Positions 22,701 to 30,625 of a DNA stretch of 64,000 bases are shown here, piece by piece; the stretch's first letter is position 1; the number at the start of each line of letters is the position of its first letter. Under the pieces are notes generated by a model. It was given only the letters and a program-made list of their open reading frames with translations. It did not search any database and was not told where the DNA came from. This DNA comes from Strongylocentrotus droebachiensis. Lineage: Eukaryota > Echinodermata > Echinoidea > Camarodonta > Strongylocentrotidae. The stretch is taken from NCBI GenBank assembly GCA_035222895.1, contig JAVYIG010002760.1, positions 124,001-188,000 of the forward strand, given 5' to 3'. A program made the position numbers and the translations under genes.

Positions 22701-23154
22701 TCAATGTTCACTCCACTTAGAAAATGATTACAAACAAGTTTGTAGCAGTTGTATTCTAGGCCTATAATCACGTGCCTATACAAAAATAGAAGGTTGTCTT
22801 AAAACACTTCCAGCAATGCCATTAGATATATCCAATATTTTGTTGACCTCTTTGTGGATTGATTTTTTGAATCTGTGTGTAGTCTAAAATTCCAAATGCA
22901 GACTATTCCTCCTCTTTTTTCCCATGTGTATGATTATCGTCCATCATCTTAAACTCGACTTGCCTCATCTTCGTCTCCATTCTTATGCCTCTGTTGAGCG
23001 CTGCCCTCTTTGCCATCTCTCTGATTCCTCTCCCTTTGGCCAGGATTCCAAGAGGAGCAGCCCTCTCCGTCCTGCTCTGTAGGCTGGTTACTGGTATCAG
23101 CAAACGTGAGGGCCACAGGCTTACGATGAATTCGCTTCTTACCCATGGCAGAAG
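4316..23154 (-). CDS. UIMC1: UIMC1/RAP80 orthologue, complete coding region, 13 coding exons
   Basis: RAP80 binds K63-linked ubiquitin at DNA breaks in the nucleus and brings in the BRCA1-A complex through Abraxas. Exons, 5' to 3' on the minus strand: 23146-22960, 21484-21456, 21004-20561, 20154-19858, 19170-19130, 17205-16930, 15650-15647, 15047-13518, 12718-12430, 11279-11069, 9326-9120, 6615-6257, 4758-4316. All junctions are GT-AG and phase-consistent; the total is 4317 nt, 1438 aa. Seen in order: one UIM (about 66-81), basic NLS-like run (341-352), Abraxas-interacting region (about 428-480), zinc finger 1 (C1006, C1009, H1021, C1025), zinc finger 2 (C1192, C1195, H1207), C-terminal SPIKAF/CLIDFK box (about 1365-1389) and a Gly/Lys/Arg tail. 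The domain order is that of vertebrate RAP80 (719 aa in human), but the linkers are much longer. The family call is firm. The least certain junctions are exon 1 to 2 (weak donor) and the 4-nt exon. Confidence 0.93.
5386..6075 (+). repeat. Dispersed repeat, copy 1, with TGACC-rich tandem units (UIMC1 last intron)
   Basis: It starts aaactagatggagtt and a gcattcgaaaatgatg block, which recur at 6702 at the start of copy 2. Then there are about four units of roughly 145 bp (TTCATTGGCTCTGCAAGATA, GTTTGGTGGGAATCCATC, CATGACCTTTGACC). The other sequence in this intron (4759-6256) shows nothing recognisable. Confidence 0.8.
6257..6615 (-). CDS. UIMC1: UIMC1 coding exon 12, zinc finger 2 lacking its last ligand
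   Basis: Exon of 359 nt, acceptor tctgttacag, donor CCAGAG|GTGCGT. It encodes EKCFICNKFISKSLYQAHVQ, aligning with the second RAP80 finger (EKCYLCKSLVPFREYQCHVD in human). C1192, C1195 and H1207 are kept, but the residue where the fourth Cys should be is Glu (E1211). A Ser/Thr-rich tail follows. Reading on past the donor meets a stop within about 40 nt. Confidence 0.92.
6702..8330 (+). repeat. Dispersed repeat, copy 2, tandem array of about 156-bp units
   Basis: Starts aaactagatggaatttgac. About eight units follow, each with ATAAGTTGACCTCTGTGACC, TTTGACCTACGTGCTCC, CTAATCAGAT, and GGTTCTTGAGATAT. Unit starts (GACCTCTRTGACC) fall near 6844, 7000, 7141, 7363, 7521, 7781, 7937 and 8096. It ends with a GACGGACGTACGGACG run and a short hairpin around TGCCTCCGGCACCACC. 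It lies in the intron 6616-9119. Confidence 0.85.
7596..7692. mobile_element. 97-bp inverted-repeat element inside one array unit
   Basis: About 31-bp inverted ends (TTTTCACGAAGTGACGGTAG and its complement) flanked by ATAC on both sides (7592-7595, 7693-7696). Sister units show the uninterrupted sequence gatacatactatcc, giving an empty site. The insertion explains why this unit is about 100 bp longer than the rest. Confidence 0.85.
8948..9107. mobile_element. Inverted-repeat element, TACAGTCAAACCTG ends
   Basis: Begins TACAGTCAAACCTGTC and ends in the complement of TACAGTCGAACCTGC. The inside repeats CTTTGTAGACAGGT twice. Its right end is 13 bp from UIMC1 exon 11. Confidence 0.75.
9120..9326 (-). 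CDS. UIMC1: UIMC1 coding exon 11, Ser-rich linker
   Basis: Exon of 207 nt, acceptor cttcccaacag, donor AAAAC|GTAAGT. It encodes KRTFPSSENTSDSPTSSVGS, then a short less-charged stretch (SHFDNVVMNMVRQNKIKV) and a Ser run. No known domain. An old inverted-repeat element (8948-9107) lies 13 bp beyond its donor. Confidence 0.88.
10436..10930. mobile_element. Inverted-repeat element, TTAAAGGTAATACAA ends (495 bp)
   Basis: Left end TTAAAGGTAATACAAAGTTC, right end the complement of TTAAAGGTAATACAAGTTTT. No coding capacity. Fills part of the intron 9327-11068; the rest of that intron shows nothing recognisable. Confidence 0.75.
11069..11279 (-). CDS. UIMC1: UIMC1 coding exon 10, Pro/Arg-rich then acidic
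   Basis: Exon of 211 nt, acceptor ccaacattag, donor GTCAG|GTGGGT. It encodes a Pro/Arg-rich segment, then SSEDEGENDGDDDDDVIVSG. Asp-flanked VIVSG (1084-1088) is the second SUMO-interaction-like site in the protein (inference). No domain is recognised; phase on both sides fits the neighbours. Confidence 0.88.
11942..12160 (+). pseudogene. 3' fragment of a LINE reverse-transcriptase ORF
   Basis: The translation reads LTGKIVGRRSRGTRRILWMD, then a helix with EERGMKELG and IIAKVKRYGTS. This resembles the extreme C terminus of endonuclease/reverse-transcriptase ORFs (GRRSRGRxRxxWxD pattern). It ends in a short GAGAGA tract. Only this tail is present, antisense to UIMC1 in the intron 11280-12429. 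Confidence 0.6.
12430..12718 (-). CDS. UIMC1: UIMC1 coding exon 9, zinc finger 1
   Basis: Exon of 289 nt, acceptor atcctgccag, donor GCAG|GTATGA. An acidic lead-in is followed by VQCPLCGVTFAMTIIEVH and AAEC: a C-x2-C-x11-H-x3-C finger (C1006, C1009, H1021, C1025). It matches the first RAP80 finger (CPLC, then IERHAMYC in human), a UBZ-like fold. All four ligands are present. An inverted-repeat element ends about 20 bp upstream of this exon. Confidence 0.95.
12738..13134. mobile_element. Inverted-repeat family B, copy abutting UIMC1 exon 9
   Basis: Contains the family-B blocks AACATTGTTAAATCTGAGAT, CTGTGATATGGTGTA, GCGCTTCAAAATGATCATGA, and ends ACCGAGTCACTTTAA. Its left end is about 20 bp from the acceptor of exon 9. 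The remainder of the intron to 13517 shows nothing else. Confidence 0.85.
13518..15047 (-). CDS. UIMC1: UIMC1 coding exon 8, Abraxas-interacting region and long disordered linker
   Basis: Exon of 1530 nt (510 codons, residues 427-936), acceptor ctttttccacag, donor CACAG|GTAAGT. Its first 50 residues carry SPFLAPDGVLPNAYTAVILR, a Tyr/Lys/Gln-rich helix and LGKPVV. These align with the vertebrate RAP80 region (PFCPDGVDPNQYTKVIL, then GEPV) that binds Abraxas/CCDC98. The remaining 450 residues are Ser/Thr/Asn/Glu-rich with no recognisable fold. The open frame runs past the acceptor into the intron (to 15275), but the extra residues are intronic. Confidence 0.95.
15647..15650 (-). CDS. UIMC1: UIMC1 candidate coding exon 7, 4-nt microexon
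   Basis: Just GAAG, between a strong acceptor (ctgctacacag) and a perfect donor (AAG|GTAAGT). A long pyrimidine tract lies upstream with no other AG after it. It bridges exon 6 (two bases left over) and exon 8 (starts at phase 0), giving Arg-Lys. The alternative is direct splicing of exon 6 to an AG 14 nt inside exon 8, which also keeps frame. Transcripts would decide. Confidence 0.55.
15999..16345. mobile_element. Inverted-repeat family D element (347 bp)
   Basis: Ends TTAAAGGGGAATTCCACCCT and the complement of TAAAGGGCAACTCCACCCTG. A diverged 3' part of the same family is at 38585-38692. Confidence 0.8.
16376..16750. mobile_element. Inverted-repeat family A element, copy 1 (375 bp)
   Basis: Ends TTAAAGGTAAAGACCAGT and its complement. 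The inside matches the copy at 32990-33384 nearly base for base (ACCGCCTACTAATT, TACATCTTTCTGTGT, CACAATGCAATCGCATGACC). Confidence 0.9.
16930..17205 (-). CDS. UIMC1: UIMC1 coding exon 6, NLS-like basic segment and acidic linker
   Basis: Exon of 276 nt after acceptor tttgcacag, donor CCCAG|GTAATA. The basic run KRTRLSLRKRKR (341-352) is a likely nuclear localisation signal, followed by an acidic stretch (SEVDVEVGASDEDED). It leaves two bases (AG) that must be completed downstream, which is what points to the 4-nt exon. A TA-flanked inverted-repeat element ends about 33 bp upstream of its acceptor. Confidence 0.9.
17238..18695. mobile_element. Inverted-repeat family B copy, split by a nested insertion
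   Basis: The left part (17238-17423) and right part (18537-18695) together give the same internal sequence as the other family-B copies. The element's TTAAAGGGATCGTTTAAC end lies about 33 bp from UIMC1 exon 6. The right end is diverged or truncated. Confidence 0.88.
17424..18536. mobile_element. 1.1-kb DNA transposon-like insertion, CAGGCACTGCGGAGC ends
   Basis: Inverted ends of at least 24 bp (CAGGCACTGCGGAGCACCCC versus CAGGCACAGCGGAGCACCCC on the other strand), flanked by TGTA on both sides (17420-17423, 18537-18540). Uninterrupted family-B copies supply the empty site. A 132-codon open frame (17964-18362) matches nothing I know, and I do not call it a gene. Confidence 0.85.
18924..19100 (+). 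repeat. C-rich low-complexity tract, part-duplicated
   Basis: Two segments with CACCATGTTACCTTGCC-like lead-ins followed by poly(C) (about 18942-18960 and 19078-19092). Intron 17206-19129 is otherwise filled by the nested elements and AT-rich sequence. Confidence 0.6.
19130..19170 (-). CDS. UIMC1: UIMC1 coding exon 5, 41 nt
   Basis: A small exon between cttacag and AGAGG|GTAAGTC. It encodes PQPESTHSQEEDR plus two bases of a Gly codon completed by the next exon. No recognisable domain; phase and splice sites support it. Confidence 0.85.
19171..19857. other. UIMC1 intron, nothing recognisable
   Basis: AT-rich, no repeat or coding signal noticed. The same holds for the introns 20155-20560 and 21005-21455. 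Confidence 0.5.
19858..20154 (-). CDS. UIMC1: UIMC1 coding exon 4, 30-residue tandem repeat
   Basis: Exon of 297 nt (99 codons, phase 0 at both ends), acceptor atcgcag, donor GAG|GTAAGA. The second half is two 30-residue copies (about 259-288 and 289-318), each with GSIDIFDV, then EDQ-E/D-EL-S/A-QELYVD and QR. The copies are 90 bp apart at the DNA level with few differences. IDIFDV followed by acidic residues resembles a SUMO-interacting motif; that function is inferred, not shown. Human RAP80 has a single SIM near its N terminus. Confidence 0.9.
20561..21004 (-). CDS. UIMC1: UIMC1 coding exon 3, second half of the UIM and acidic linker
   Basis: Exon of 444 nt, phase 0 at its 3' end, bounded by ttatcag and GAG|GTGAGA. 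It starts RALELSRQE, which completes the UIM with its conserved Ala (A74), Ser (S78) and terminal acidic residue (E81). The rest (to residue 220) is low-complexity, Ser/Asp/Glu/Gly-rich and probably disordered. It ends SSILLQSDEE, a hydrophobic run next to acidic residues that could be a SUMO-interacting motif (inference). Human RAP80 has a second tandem UIM; I see none here. Confidence 0.92.
21456..21484 (-). CDS. UIMC1: UIMC1 coding exon 2, 29-nt microexon with first half of the UIM
   Basis: A 29-nt exon lies between acceptor attgcag and a consensus donor CAA|GTAAGT. It encodes residues 63-72, KKQEEEEFQ after a split Ile codon. The acidic run followed by a hydrophobic residue is the N-terminal half of a ubiquitin-interacting motif. 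Its second half opens the next exon, and the phase fits exactly. Confidence 0.88.
22303..22523. mobile_element. Inverted-repeat family E element (221 bp)
   Basis: Ends TTAAAGGGAGTGTAGCTTGG and the complement of TTAAAGGGAGTGTAGCCTGG. Single copy in the window, in the intron between UIMC1 exons 1 and 2. The remaining intron sequence (21485-22302, 22524-22959) shows only a short CT run near 21762. Confidence 0.8.
22960..23154 (-). CDS. UIMC1: UIMC1 coding exon 1 (start codon)
   Basis: The exon opens after a good acceptor (tttcttgcag) with 8 nt of 5' UTR, then ATG at 23146 in a favourable context (ctgccATGG). At least one noncoding exon must therefore lie further upstream and was not found. It encodes residues 1-62, starting MGKKRIHRKP; the short basic start resembles the basic N terminus of vertebrate RAP80. 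The donor was chosen by phase: splitting after GCA A leaves one base that joins exon 2 as an Ile codon. That donor (AA|GTCGAG) is weak, so another donor or an unseen extra exon is possible. Confidence 0.75.
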
Positions 23155-23718
23155 CTGCAAGAAATAAATTTACATATCTGTTGGTGCATTATGAAAATAA
23201 TGAATAAAAAAATTGCCAATATGGGCTGTGTCTCACGAAACAGACATCATGTTAAAATGCTTGTAATAACTTTAAAACACGTTTCAATGGGATGTCGGTG
23301 AACTTGTACACTTCTGACGGTTTCATGAAACGCTGCCCTGGTGACTGGATTGGGATGTATTCATGGACAACTCTCCAATTCGTCATGTACAAATAAATAC
23401 TTCATAATTGCTGTTCTTCTCCTAAGCGCCTACTTCCTTGGAGCGCCAATAAAAAAATATGGTGGATTCACAGGGTTGTACATACATGTATTAACAAAAG
23501 TTCTCCAAGAAGAAAAGACCCTCCAAAATTATACATTTTAGTCACTTTGTGTGTTGGCACAAACGGGAAAGTTGTCTGGCATTAAATCATTCTGATTCAG
23601 CCAATTCGAAGTGGCAATAGGCCATAAAGATAAATACAACTTAAATAATCCATAACTTTCCCACTTTTTTGTCAGATTTCATTCAAAATTTTCATAATTT
23701 CACACCCAATTCAACTGA

Positions 23719-24287
23719 AACTTTGGCGCTAGTGAAGTTCGTATCCATTTTTTTAGCAGTTTAATATCCATTCTTAGCAAAGGAATTTTTAGCCCAACTT
23801 TTTACTAATTTTAATCATAATCATTTCAACCTGAATTTGGATCACATCCGACATCAGGAAACCTCCGTTTAGGGCTTCGATGTCAACGTCGTCGCTCAGT
23901 ACCGTCTCAGGGCTAGAGCTTTGCAACTCCAACTGAAGCTATCAGTCCTAAATTATGAAAAATTCTTGTATGGTTTATAAATTTATGGTATCGTGCATGC
24001 GCGTAATACCATAAACCATCCGAGAAGTTTGCATAATTTTGGACTGATAGCTTCAGTTTGAGTTGCAAAGCTATAGCGCAGAGACAGTACTGAGAGAAGA
24101 CGTCGACATCGATGCCCTAAACGGAGGTTTCCCGATGTCGGATGTGATCCAAATTCAGGTGGAAAATGAGATATATGATTATGATTAAAATTAGTAAAAA
24201 ATTGGGCTAAATTTCCTTTGCCAAGAATGGATATGAAACTGCTAAAAAAATGGATACGGAACTACGTACCCTAGCGCCAAAACTTTT
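23719..24287. mobile_element. Fold-back (palindromic) element, arms about 265 bp
   Basis: The left arm (CTTTGGCGCTAG, ATGTCGGATGTGATCC complement, CTGAAGCTATCAGTCC) is matched in reverse complement by 24015-24287, with several mismatches. A short centre near 23990-24010 contains TGCATGCG. It starts about 570 bp upstream of UIMC1 coding exon 1. Confidence 0.85.
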
Positions 24288-24461
24288 TATTCATCTTCCG
24301 ATAGGTGGTACATGTATCTGATTTATGAAATTTTACTTTACTAAGGTCACACCATCCATGACACACTCATAACTTTTTCATACAAATTTCAACTTTCTAA
24401 TTCTAGACCTAGATCTAGATCTAGACCTCTTTCTTGGCCTGCGCCTTGAAAATCAATAGGC

Positions 24462-24918
24462 AGTAGGGGCGCTGGTCCGAGAATGAGGATCGTCCTCATA
24501 AACAAGGATATCCTCATAAACGAGGACAAAATGCGTCCTCAAAAATAAGGGTCGTCTGCATTCTCGAGGACGTTTTTTTTCATCGGCGCTCTGGGGGTTT
24601 CATGTTACAGAACGGCCCGCTGGCGATGCCAAAAATGGATTCCCCGGGGGAAAATAACCCTAGTTCACCGTCTACTTTTATGGGTTGTCCGTCTTCCCAA
24701 GGATTTATTGCTCATAATGTGAAGGTCTCTGTACAAAGTCAATGTAAAATGCATCAAGAAAATCATTGCAGAATCTGTTTTTTGCATCGCCAATGCGCCG
24801 ATCAAAAATATGAAACGTCTGCGAAAATGCAGACGGTCCTTATTTTTGAGGATGCATCTGTCCGTGTACGATCCTCGTTTATGAAGACGATCCTTATTCT
24901 CGGACCAGCGCCCCTACT
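24462..24918. mobile_element. Inverted-repeat element, AGTAGGGGCGCTGGTCC ends (457 bp)
   Basis: Inverted ends exceed 100 bp (GTAGGGGCGCTGGTCCGAGA, then CCTCATAAACRAGGA blocks) with mismatches. No coding capacity seen. Confidence 0.85.
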
Positions 24919-26154
24919 GATAGGGAAAGAAACTTAGGAAAGAAGACCGAGATCTAGGGTAGATCTAGGCAGCAATGACAAAGGAAAAACTCAAATGCTA
25001 ATAAACTGCTGCTGAATGAACGACTTGAAGACAGTATCAATCACGGACACATGATGGACCATCATGCCTCATCTTTCATGGACGAGTGGTTTCTTGTTTC
25101 AACTTTCAAAATTTCATGTTCATGCCACTAAAATTTGTCAAAAACTGAATCAGTGCAGTCATTTTGCAGGTTTTAGGTTGTAGACTTCTAGGCCTAGCAA
25201 GAATTTTCGAACTAGATTTGTGTCTGAAAAAAATTAAAAGCAAAATGTGAGGTCTATTTCTAACTAGACTAGATCTAAGTAAAAGTTTAAACATTTTCAT
25301 TTTCATTTTCTCAAATTAGAAAAAATATTTTCATGATTTTAATGCAAATTTTATTATCGACATGACATGCGACATGATTGATTGATCATCAGAATTTGCA
25401 GAAGTCAGACAGAAGAATTTACACTGACCTTATTTAGTATAGTATCTGGAGTCAAAATATAACGTACAATTCCATTATTAGTTTGGTTTAACTTTTAAGG
25501 AATGATTTTACAAATGTAGTCTCAGATTCTGTGCACAGCCCCAGTGAGTTCCAATTCCCATATTCGTGCTGAAATCCCAAAGCAAAACATCGTTTGTGTG
25601 CACATTTACACATGGCAAAGGATTCGTTCCAAATCCATATCGCCCCCGCATATCTCGGAATCCAGAAAAATCGTCCCGGTCACACCGTCCGTTGCGGTTT
25701 TTTTAATGAATTATTAATCAAGTTGCATATCACATACGGGCCACTTCTGTAAATGCAAAGAGGTAAAATGAAATTATAAAATGGCAAAAAGACAATAGTA
25801 AAGACTTGACAGGATGACCCATGAAAGCTGAAAAGATAATTTACATTGGTTATGATTGGTATCCAATCCCGGTTTAATCAAATTCAAGAAAATAAAAGCA
25901 CAAACAAGATAGACCTTTTAATACTTTGAGAATAACAACATAAAAAGAAATAACACTAATCACATTCTTTAGGAAGTTAATCAATTTTCAAGTAATACAT
26001 TTAAAAAAAACTATAGCCTAGGTCCCGGGAGCGATTAGTTCAAGATGATCGTCACGAGCGTAAGAAAATGTAGTTTTCCTTTTCCTCCTTGAAATTCACA
26101 TAACATGGGTCCTGTCAGATCATTATAGAAAATAATCATCTCTTTCTTTCACAA

Positions 26155-26273
26155 TTTTATAGAATTTGTTTCTTACTGTTCCATTTTCATCCGAAGTCTT
26201 TGTATGCACATGCCAGACAACTCTTCGGCAACTGTGTATGTGTAAATTACCTTCTTTTTCTCGTTTTTGTTCT

Positions 26274-26306
<33 letters not shown>

Positions 26307-26401
26307 TTTTGTCTTTCTCTGTCTTTCCTGATTCCTCTGCCCCTCCATTTTCTTTTATTTACCTTATTTTCTCTTCATGTTCTCCTTTTTCTTCCGTCGC
26401 A

Positions 26402-26433
<32 letters not shown>

Positions 26434-27420
26434 TTGTCTTTCTCTGTCTTTCCTATTCCTCTGACCCTCCATCTTCTTTTATTTTCTCTTTATTTTCTAC
26501 TTTTTCTTCCGTCGCTCTCCGCCTCTCTCTCCTCCCTTTTTAAAGGCCTCCCCAAGAAAGCCCTATAGGGCGCATTGCGCATAGCTTGGGATGGGTTAGG
26601 GTTATTTTTGGTTTTATTCCTCTCTCTTCTTTTTTCTCTTTTACACTTTCTTTTCTTTTTTTCTTCTTCCCTCGCTCTCTCTCTCTCTCTCTCTTTCTCC
26701 CCTTTTTTTAAAAGGCCGCCCCAAGAAAGCCCTAGGGCGCATTGCGCATAGCTTGGGATGGGTAAGGGTTACTTTTGGTTCTATTTCTCTCTCAGGCTTC
26801 TTTTTTTCTCTTTTACACTTTCTTTTCTTTTCTTTTTGCTTCCGTCGCGCTCTCTTTCCCCATTTTTTTGTTTGCCACCCCTGGATCCATCACTGCTTAT
26901 CACTGTTTTTAATTCCGGAAGTGAACGGAGGGAGGGGGACGGGATCCCTTAATTAATTAGTTTTATGTATAAAGCGCCCCGTAACCCAATGGTATCGACT
27001 CCATGTTTATGACTGACCTTGATAGTTCACAATCACTTGCATTTGGTAAATAAATAGGCCTAATCAAATTAACGTAAGTGTATGTGCCATAGAAAATTAT
27101 AATTCGCGCAGAGCGATCATTATTGACAGCTGATCTTCCTCCGTAATTAAAATTGGCAATGGATATGCGAGTATATTATAGCGATCAGATTATGTTCCAC
27201 TTTAGAAACTTTAACTTGCTTGCATTTTTCGAAGACTTATGCCTTTAAGGAGTAATTTAGCCACCATCACTATTCGACTTTCTTTCTTTTTTATTTCAAA
27301 ATTATAGAATTTGTTTTTACTGTTCTACTTTCATCCGAAATCTTTGTAGACACATGCATGCCGGGCCAGTTATACATCGGCAAAAAATTGTGTGAATTTA
27401 AGTTTCATGCTCTTTTTTTT

Positions 27421-27460
<40 letters not shown>

Positions 27461-28150
27461 TACCTTCTCCTCTGACCCTCCATCTTCTTTAATTTTTACG
27501 TTTCCCTTTATTTCTCCTTGTTCTTCCGTCTCTCTCTCTCTCTCTTTTTTTTTCTTCCTTCCTTTCATTTCCCCCTCTTTTAGGCCGCCCCCAAAAGGGT
27601 AGGGTGCATTTTTGGTTCTACTCCTCTCTCTTCTTTTTTATCTTTTTTTTTTCTTCCGTCGCGCTCTCTTCCCCCATTTTTTTGTTTGGTCGCCCAAAAA
27701 AGGGGAGCGGCCGATTTGCCACCCCTGGATCCATCACTGCTTATCACTGATTTAAATTCCAGAAAAGCGTAGGGGGGGGGGCCGGGGGGTCGGGATCCCG
27801 TTGATTAGTTTCATGTAAAACGTCCCACTAAACTCAATAGTATACAACTCCATATTTATTACCGGACCAAAATTCACAATCATTTGCATTTGGTAAACAA
27901 AGATATAGGCCCAATCAAATTAATGTAAGTGTATGTGCCATAGAAAAATTATGATTCGCGCACAGCAATCAATATTGACAGCTGATCTTCCTCCGTAATT
28001 AGATTGCCAATTGTTATGCGTGTACTATAATCAGGCAAAAATATTTTCTACTTTAGAATCTGAATTTTCCTTACATTTTTAGAAGACTTCTGCCTTTAAA
28101 GAGTTTAGCCACCATTACTACTCGACTTTCTTTCTTTTTTTATTTCAAAA
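26155..28150. repeat. Two-copy tandem segmental duplication
   Basis: 26155-27302 and 27303-28150 share, in order: TAGAATTTGTTT with TTTCATCCGAA, CT tracts, TTTGCCACCCCTGGATCCAT, GGGATCCC, TTTGCATTTGGTAAA, GTGTATGTGCCATAGAAAA, CAGCTGATCTTCCTCCGTAA, TTCGACTTTCTTTCTTTTTT. Copy 1 also has an internal repeat around CAAGAAAGCCCTA at 26550 and 26722. Divergence is moderate, so it is not recent. Confidence 0.8.
26270..26700 (+). repeat. CT-rich microsatellites
   Basis: Several (CT)n runs (about 26273-26300, 26402-26425, 26675-26697) in TTTTC-rich sequence; the duplicate has (CT)n at about 27425-27453 and 27530-27545. Confidence 0.9.
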
Positions 28151-28654
28151 TTCAAGGCGGGGCACATATGGAAACGTTGTATCATCCGCTCAATCTGACT
28201 TGCGTGCATAGAACAAATAAGCATTTTTCCATGAAAAAGTGAATTTTTATCAAATCTGCGTTTCTTTCCAGCATTGGGGCGCCCGGAAGTCACTCGGGTA
28301 ACATTCCATAAAGTATAATATAAAAAGACCATATGCAAATTGTCTGTACTTTTGTCGGAAAAAATGTATTTATCCAGCACAATGTCGTTTTTTTTGCGTT
28401 GGAGAAGAGCAAATAGCGAGTTTCAATCACACTTTGGCAGCTCTCGCAAGCTCTCACTCGTTTCACCGTGGTCAAGCGACTTTGGGGCAAGCGGTTAATG
28501 AAAATACTAATCGTTAGCTTAAACTTGTTTTGATTGATTGTATAATTTTGTCGGAATAAAGGAAACAAAAAGGCTTGACCAATAACTTATCAGCGTCTGA
28601 ATTGACCTTTTGACCTTGAATTCCCTTATGCAAGCGCACATAAACAGGTTCTAA

Positions 28655-28662
28655 TGACGTCA
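28655..28662. promoter_or_regulatory. Palindromic CRE-like site TGACGTCA
   Basis: A perfect CREB/ATF consensus in the intergenic region, 2 kb upstream of the TBC gene start. Such an 8-mer can occur by chance; no further support. Confidence 0.2.
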
Positions 28663-30625
28663 TTTTCGCTAAATCGGTGTCTTTTATCGTAAAACGCTAC
28701 TTTTACAATTTTTAATTATTAGTAAGATATAATATATTTTGTCGGAGATCACTGAAGTTTTGGGTTTTATTTCATGATTAATTTTAAAATAAGAGCCATT
28801 TTACTGTATTAATATACTGGATCGTACCATTATAGTCGCAGGGTAAAAAGATGCATTTTCCAACCGCGCGAAATTTAATTTACGTTCCGACATTCTGTTA
28901 AATGGGTTCGTGTTGTATAACAATCCACTGCTTTCTGCTCCACCAAACGTCCACATGCGGAGTCTTTTATCAACTAAATTATTCAAATGTATGGATGCTT
29001 CCTTCCCAGGTGTTTGGTGGTGTTTAATGTATTTCATTCACCTGTTATTATTCTTTGTACGCCAATTGTTAGAATACAAAATGCATTTTGGTTTTCTAGT
29101 TTCATTCAATAAGTAAGTCAATAAAAGAGTTTGTTCTGCACAATAAAAACAATTTGTGTCCCCATTGTACAATGTGTGTAATGTGTCCCCTCATTTCGTA
29201 ATAGTTAATTTACCCATTCACATAATAGAACTGCCTGCCCGATGAAGCCATGCATGGCCCGTGACCGCTGAGCACTCAACACCGTGTGGGAGTCAGTTTT
29301 TTGTTAACTTCTTTTATGAGACAAATCAAAGCAAACGTTTCCATATGCTCCCCCTCCCCCCCCCCCCCCCCCACCCTGCGTTGAACATATTTTTTGTGCA
29401 TGTCATTACCTTCGGATCACCGCCTTTTGGTTCACGCAAGATGTTCATATGAACCCAGTGCCCCCCCCCCAATTCCGGGACTTAGGGGGGGGGGGGGGGG
29501 GCGGGGGGGGGGGTGTTTTCAAAAGGAGGGAAATGCATATACGCGTACCCTAAATAACACTGAGTGGGGGGGGGGGGGACCCAGTGGTGTGTCAAAACAT
29601 TGCTTGACGGCCTGCCCGGGGGAAGGGGGCGGGAGACAAAACATAACGCGGCTAACTATAATATGATTACTAATAATTTAAATTTCAGCAAGCACATCAT
29701 TCTTGAATGAGTCCTGTTGGTTTTTAAACGGATCAATATATAATTTATTTTTTTTAATAATTTTTTTAAATGTAGTTGCGAACGAGCAAAGCGAGAGCAA
29801 AAAAGCAAGAGGCCTTTTATTCTATTTTCCAGCTATCTAGTGATTTGATAGGCCAATTTAAAGTTTTCTTCTTTTCCAATGTTTATTTCCTCTCGTCCAC
29901 TATACGAATAGAAGTCACGATCACAAGCTTGCGAAAAAATGTGTGGCCGAATATGGGAATGACGAGATCTTCTGAACTTGTAGTACTTGAATGAAAAACT
30001 GCGCTATGAATAGTCTTGTTTTAGTAACTTTTTCGTATTAATTATATGCAAATGTATTACCATTTCAGTATGGCGGCAACAAAATATAGATTTAAAGATT
30101 TATTAAATCATAAAATTTGTTTTGTAATTTGAAAATTGTTTAAAATACATATTATAGCGTGATTAATATAAATATTGAGGTACATTTGCTGAGGTAAATT
30201 CTACGGTAGATGATTGACAGTTGACCTTTGAACTTAATATTGATAAGTTGGATTCACTCGGATACGCCCCCGGTACTGAAGAAGACCCGTCCAAAATGAC
30301 AGCAATTTCTGTCCTAAACCGGCTGCTTAGTGCTGTGTGTCATTATCTAATGGATTAGTGAGAAACCAAGCTACCCTAAATCATTGATGTTGTATGATTT
30401 TGTGTCTGTTATGACATGAACTTGTCCATGAAAAATAGGTGTTGATAATTATTTGCGTATCGCTCCCTCGGCCCGGTTTCAATTGGATTCTGCATTACGA
30501 AACTGCGCACAATACAGCGGACGAATGAATGAGATGAGATTGTGAATCAACGGAATTATCAACAACCGACACGACGAAGCCACAAAATGGAATACGGAAG
30601 TCGATAAAGAAACGGCTTTAAAATC

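Larger units (their letters stand above)
23155..30625. other. Intergenic region between divergent UIMC1 and TBC1D12/14-like genes
   Basis: 7.5 kb holding two inverted-repeat elements, CT microsatellites, a tandem segmental duplication and C/G homopolymers (29347-29372, 29486-29514). It must contain both promoters and any noncoding first exons. I could not place a transcription start, TATA box or CpG-rich core with confidence. Confidence 0.6.
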
